Source of the DNA: [Clostridium] ultunense DSM 10521
Lineage (GTDB): Bacteria > Bacillota > Clostridia > Tissierellales > Tepidimicrobiaceae
Assembly (NCBI RefSeq): GCF_000511955.1
Contig: NZ_AZSU01000003.1
Span: 296,261-360,260, forward strand
Reading direction: 5' to 3'
DNA length: 64,000 bases
In this document: piece by piece, positions 60,685 through 64,000 of the stretch
Numbering within the stretch: position 1 is the stretch's first letter
How the letters are laid out: every line of letters begins with the position of its first letter
Made by a program: the position numbers and the translations under genes
Notes under the pieces: model-generated
Database searches by the model: none
Told to the model about the DNA's origin: nothing
What the model saw: only the letters and a program-made list of their open reading frames with translations

Positions 60685-63324
60685 TTATTTTACTTGTTTT
60701 TCAACAATTGACGGGACTATATTTAAAGCTTCTTCCACCTTAGATATATCCTTTCCTCCTGCTTGCGCCATATCTGGTCGGCCACCGCCACCACCACCGG
60801 TAAAGCTTGCCACTTCTTTTATAATATTCCCTGCATGGATACCCTTTTGGACTAAATCCTTGGTTACCATTGAAACAAAGAAAAGTTTTCCACTATCTAC
60901 ACTAGCTAAAACAATAACGCCAGTATCTAAAGAACTCTTTATTTCATCACCTAGATTTCTTAAATTATTCATATCCATATTATCTACTTTATAGGTAACA
61001 ATATTTATGCCATTGATTTCTTGTTTAGAATTCAATATTTCGTCTACAGCAGATGAGGCCATTTTAAACTTTAAAGAATCTATTTGTCTTTCTTTTTCTT
61101 TCAATTCTTCAGTTATATTCTCTATTTTTCCAATAAGATCCTTTCTATTGGTTTTAATGATTTTCGCTATATTATCAATATCTTTTTCTAGTTCTTCCAA
61201 ATATTCATAAACAGCCCTGCCTGTTATTGCCTCAATCCTCCTAACCCCAGAAGCAATACTGGATTCACTGATTATTTTAAATAGTCCAATACTGTTTGTA
61301 TTATTTACATGGGTACCTCCACATAATTCCTTTGAATAGTCTCCCATTTGAACAACCCTAACTAATTCTTTATATTTATCTTCAAATAATCCTATTACAC
61401 CCATTTCCTCTGACTCTTTTAAGGACATTTCAATAGTTTCAACTTCTAATGAGTCAAGGATTTTTTCATTTACTATTTTTTCTATTTGTCTAAGTTCTTC
61501 TTCTCCTACCCCTTCATAATGGGTAAAATCAAATCTTAATCTATTTGGTAATACTATTGAACCAGCTTGGTTCACATGTTCACCTAACACATCCTTTAAG
61601 GCTTTATGGAGTAAGTGGGTTGCTGAGTGATTTCTCATTATGTCCCTTCTATTATCTATATCGATAGACGCTAATACTTCATCCCCTAAATTAAGATCTC
61701 CTTCTTCCACTTCAACAAAATGGATTATAGTATCATCTTTCGTATATTTGGTATCAATAACCTTTCCTTTAAATCCTTTCCCCTCTATATACCCAATATC
61801 TCCAACCTGTCCCCCACTTTCAGCATAAAATGGAGTTTTCTTTAATATTAATATACCCTCATCCCCTTCTCCTATACTATTTACCATATTGCCATCTATG
61901 AATATTCCTGCTACTTCCGTTTCTAGGGACATAGTATCATAACCTTTAAATATGGTATCATAACCTTCGATTTCTTCAAAAGAACTTCCATTTTTCCAGC
62001 CAGAATCTGAAAACTCTTCTCTAGCCCTTCTAGCCCTTTTCCTTTGCTCTTCCATGTATCTATTAAAGCCATCTTCATCTACAAATAATCCCTTTTCCTC
62101 CAGTATTTCCATAGTTAAGTCTAAAGGAAAACCATAGGTATCATATAATTTAAAGGCTTTTTCCCCACTTAAACGTTTTTCATCTTGTTCTAACATTTCC
62201 TCAATATAATCTTCTAATATATGAATTCCTTGATGGATGGTCTCTTGAAATTTTTCTTCCTCAGCTTTGATAACTTTCTTAATTTGACCTTCCCTTTCTT
62301 TTAGCTCCCCATATTCTACCTTCCAAGACTCTATAACCTTTTCTACTACACTGTTCAAAAAAGCTTCCTCAATTCCCAGCAGTTTGCCATGCCTTGCTGC
62401 CCTTCTTATTAGTCTCCTTAATACATAGCCTCTACCCTCATTACTTGGTAATACTCCATCGGATACGAGAAAGGTAATAGCCCTAGCATGATCGGTAATA
62501 ACCCTTATTGATACATCCGTCGTAGGATCTGCACCATATTTTTTTCCTGACACCTTTTCTACTTGATTAAGTATTTTTTTCACTTCACCAACCTCAAAAA
62601 TATTGTCTGCCTTTTCCATTACTGCAGCAATTCTTTCAAGTCCCATTCCAGTATCAATATTTGGGTGCTCTAATGGATGATATGCGCCTGATTCATCCTT
62701 ATCAAATTGTGTAAATACTAGATTCCATACCTCAATAAATCTATCACATTCACAACCAGGTTGACAATTTGCTTCTCCACAACCGTATTTTTCTCCTCTA
62801 TCCACATAGATTTCCGAACAAGGACCACAGGGCCCTATTTCTAATTCCCAAAAATTATCTTCTTTACCTAAACGAACTATTTTCGATTCATCTAACCCTA
62901 TAACTTTATTCCATATCTCATAAGCTTCATCATCATCTAAATATACCGATGCCCAAAGATCCCCTTCTGGAATTCCCATTTTTTCAGTTAAAAACTCCCA
63001 AGCCCATTCTATTGCTTCTTTTTTGAAATAATCACCGAAGGAAAAATTACCTAACATTTCAAAAAAAGTAGCATGTCTGTCCGTCTTCCCTACATTTTCT
63101 ATATCTGCAGTCCTAATGCATTTTTGACAAGTAACAACTCTATTATTTGGAGGAGTTTTTTCCCCAGTAAAATAAGGTTTTAAAGGGGCCATACCAGCAT
63201 TTATCAATAATAAGCTCTTATCATTTTTAGGCACTAGAGAAAAGCTTGGCAATATTAAATGGCCCTTTTCCTCAAAAAAATTTAAAAATTCTTTTCTTAT
63301 TTCATGTAAACCCATATTTTTCAT
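60685..63324 (-). CDS. alaS: Alanyl-tRNA synthetase
   Basis: 879 residues, full length. The class II catalytic core (about 1-240) starts LHEIRKEFLNFFEEKGH and contains the motif 2/3 segments with GMGLERIAAVM. The tRNA-recognition region follows. The editing domain has HSATHLLHKAL (H-x3-H, about 565-575) and CGGTHVNNT (C-x3-H, about 662-670). The C-terminal oligomerisation domain ends with SFTGGGGGGRPDMAQAGGKD, which is typical. Upstream are a consensus promoter and a terminator-like hairpin. Confidence 0.98.
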   Translation of the reverse strand: MKNMGLHEIRKEFLNFFEEKGHLILPSFSLVPKNDKSLLLINAGMAPLKPYFTGEKTPPNNRVVTCQKCIRTADIENVGKTDRHATFFEMLGNFSFGDYFKKEAIEWAWEFLTEKMGIPEGDLWASVYLDDDEAYEIWNKVIGLDESKIVRLGKEDNFWELEIGPCGPCSEIYVDRGEKYGCGEANCQPGCECDRFIEVWNLVFTQFDKDESGAYHPLEHPNIDTGMGLERIAAVMEKADNIFEVGEVKKILNQVEKVSGKKYGADPTTDVSIRVITDHARAITFLVSDGVLPSNEGRGYVLRRLIRRAARHGKLLGIEEAFLNSVVEKVIESWKVEYGELKEREGQIKKVIKAEEEKFQETIHQGIHILEDYIEEMLEQDEKRLSGEKAFKLYDTYGFPLDLTMEILEEKGLFVDEDGFNRYMEEQRKRARRAREEFSDSGWKNGSSFEEIEGYDTIFKGYDTMSLETEVAGIFIDGNMVNSIGEGDEGILILKKTPFYAESGGQVGDIGYIEGKGFKGKVIDTKYTKDDTIIHFVEVEEGDLNLGDEVLASIDIDNRRDIMRNHSATHLLHKALKDVLGEHVNQAGSIVLPNRLRFDFTHYEGVGEEELRQIEKIVNEKILDSLEVETIEMSLKESEEMGVIGLFEDKYKELVRVVQMGDYSKELCGGTHVNNTNSIGLFKIISESSIASGVRRIEAITGRAVYEYLEELEKDIDNIAKIIKTNRKDLIGKIENITEELKEKERQIDSLKFKMASSAVDEILNSKQEINGINIVTYKVDNMDMNNLRNLGDEIKSSLDTGVIVLASVDSGKLFFVSMVTKDLVQKGIHAGNIIKEVASFTGGGGGGRPDMAQAGGKDISKVEEALNIVPSIVEKQVK

Positions 63325-63350
63325 CAGTTGTACACCTCACTTGATATTTT

Positions 63351-63386
63351 AAAAAAATTCGCCCCTCATCAAAGGGACGAGAATTC
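63351..63386 (-). terminator. Leader hairpin/attenuator before alaS
   Basis: TCGTCCC and GGGGCGA form a 7-bp stem with an 8-nt loop and a run of seven T on the minus strand, located between the alaS promoter and start. The CGTCCC arm and the preceding AACGTGAATTC resemble the last part of a T-box terminator, although the T-box sequence itself is absent. Confidence 0.7.
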
Positions 63387-63406
63387 ACGTTCATGCCTAT
63401 ATTTGG

Positions 63407-63435
63407 ATTATAATTTAAACTTAAATTTTTGTCAA
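63407..63435 (-). promoter_or_regulatory. Consensus sigma-A promoter of alaS
   Basis: TTGACA (63430-63435), 17-bp spacer, TATAAT (63407-63412) on the minus strand; both hexamers are exact consensus. Transcription would start near 63400, about 15-20 nt before the leader hairpin. Confidence 0.85.
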
Positions 63436-63463
63436 ACATAATAAAGATTATAATCTAGCTAAT

Positions 63464-64000
63464 CTACCCGTTTCTTATCCTTATCTTCTCTATAAAAAAC
63501 CCAAATAATATTTTAAATACAGCCACTGCTGGAATAGAAAATATCATCCCCATAACCCCAAATAATCCGCCACCTATTATCAAGGCTAATAATATGGTAA
63601 TAGGATGGATACCTGTAGTTTCACCTATAATTTTAGGTGCCAAAACATTATTCTCTATCCATTGTATTCCAACGAATAACACTGCAACCCATAAAGCCTT
63701 AATAGGACTATTTAATAATGCAAAAAATACAGCTGGCAAAAATCCTAGGAAGGGACCAAAATAGGGAATTATATCAGCCACTCCTGTTATAATTCCAATA
63801 ACTATGGCAAAATCAATTCCTAGGATCATCAACAGAATAGTAGTTGCTATCCCCACATAGATGGCCAATATTAACCTTCCCCTAATAAATTGGCTCAAAA
63901 CCCTATCAATCTCTAGAGATACTTCCTTAACTTCCCTTCTCATCTTTTTTGGTATAGTTAGATATATTTTAGTTTTAAAGTATTCTTTATCCTTTAAGAA
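63464..64000 (-). CDS. AI-2E family transporter, C-terminal part (cut by window edge)
   Basis: About 178 residues of frame open to the window edge (an internal ATG at 63943 is not the true start). A soluble helical part (REVKEVSLEIDRVLSQFIRG) precedes four membrane segments with IIPYFGPFLGFLPAVFFALLNSP and a final FGVMGMIFSIPAVAVFKILFG, which are the AI-2E/PerM family signatures. The family includes putative exporters of quorum signals and ions; the substrate is not known. It ends about 30 bp before the alaS promoter and is on the same strand. Confidence 0.85.
   Translation of the reverse strand, partial: FLKDKEYFKTKIYLTIPKKMRREVKEVSLEIDRVLSQFIRGRLILAIYVGIATTILLMILGIDFAIVIGIITGVADIIPYFGPFLGFLPAVFFALLNSPIKALWVAVLFVGIQWIENNVLAPKIIGETTGIHPITILLALIIGGGLFGVMGMIFSIPAVAVFKILFGFFIEKIRIRNG

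Noticed and set aside
63325..63463. Complete T-box leader upstream of alaS
   Set aside because: The conserved T-box sequence and the specifier stem are missing, and the promoter lies too close to the terminator.

Overview
This is a low-GC (roughly 30% by eye) chromosomal segment of an anaerobic, endospore-forming Clostridia-type Firmicute. The single-membrane sporulation set (spo0A, spoIVB, the complete spoIIIA operon, spoIIM, sigK), the spo0A-recN-argR-tlyA-xseAB-nusB-asp23 backbone, the alaS-ireB-ruvX cluster and a Clostridia-style type IV pilus locus support this. A member of Tissierellales or a close relative is my best guess; it is inferred from gene content and not from any search. Almost all genes lie on the minus strand, so transcription runs from high to low coordinates. 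The exceptions are a YhcN-like lipoprotein, a polysaccharide deacetylase and part of a small element inside sigK.

Layout, low to high coordinates. 1-5545: spoIIM (cut by the window edge), nudF, a DUF3866 protein, two envelope glycan enzymes, and homologues of the actinobacterial SteB/SteA pair. 5655-9893: spo0A (with a consensus sigma-H promoter and overlapping 0A box), spoIVB, recN. 9909-18842: argR, tlyA, oapA, the large structured OLE RNA, ispA, xseB, xseA, a TsaD-like protein, nusB, DUF2273, amaP, asp23, then spoIIIAH and spoIIIAG. 18835-22811: the rest of spoIIIA. 22908-25166: an acidic small protein, efp, aroQ, aroK, comFB. 25189-40971: a type IV pilus locus of about 16 kb with pilB, pilT, pilC, a c-di-GMP-I riboswitch with terminator, pilA, pilD, pilM, pilN, a PilO-LysM fusion, several minor pilins, a beta-propeller pilin-like protein and an SLH-domain surface protein. 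41011-43505: aroE, a sporulation lipoprotein, a polysaccharide deacetylase. 43534-46893: sigK split by a 2.66-kb skin-like element carrying a large serine recombinase and three small genes. 46956-64000: a PBP, udk, a U32 peptidase, an O-methyltransferase, mltG, queT, ylbF, two-gene lysO, rnj, fur, DUF1292, ruvX, an aldo/keto reductase, a membrane protein with an alkaline-phosphatase-like domain, ireB, alaS and an AI-2E family transporter (cut by the edge).

How it works together. Spo0A starts sporulation. SpoIIIAA-AH (with SpoIIM in engulfment) build the mother cell-forespore channel. SpoIVB signals from the forespore for pro-sigma-K processing. The sigK gene here appears to need both element excision and removal of an N-terminal pro-sequence. 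The pilus locus looks controlled by c-di-GMP twice: by the riboswitch before pilA and by the MshEN domain of PilB. OLE RNA and its membrane partner OapA sit in their classical neighbourhood between ispA and tlyA/argR/recN/spo0A.

The strongest items for a second look are the mini-skin in sigK, the OLE RNA/OapA pair, the riboswitch-pilA unit, and the unusual surface-anchored pilus accessory proteins. No tRNA, rRNA or CRISPR array was seen.
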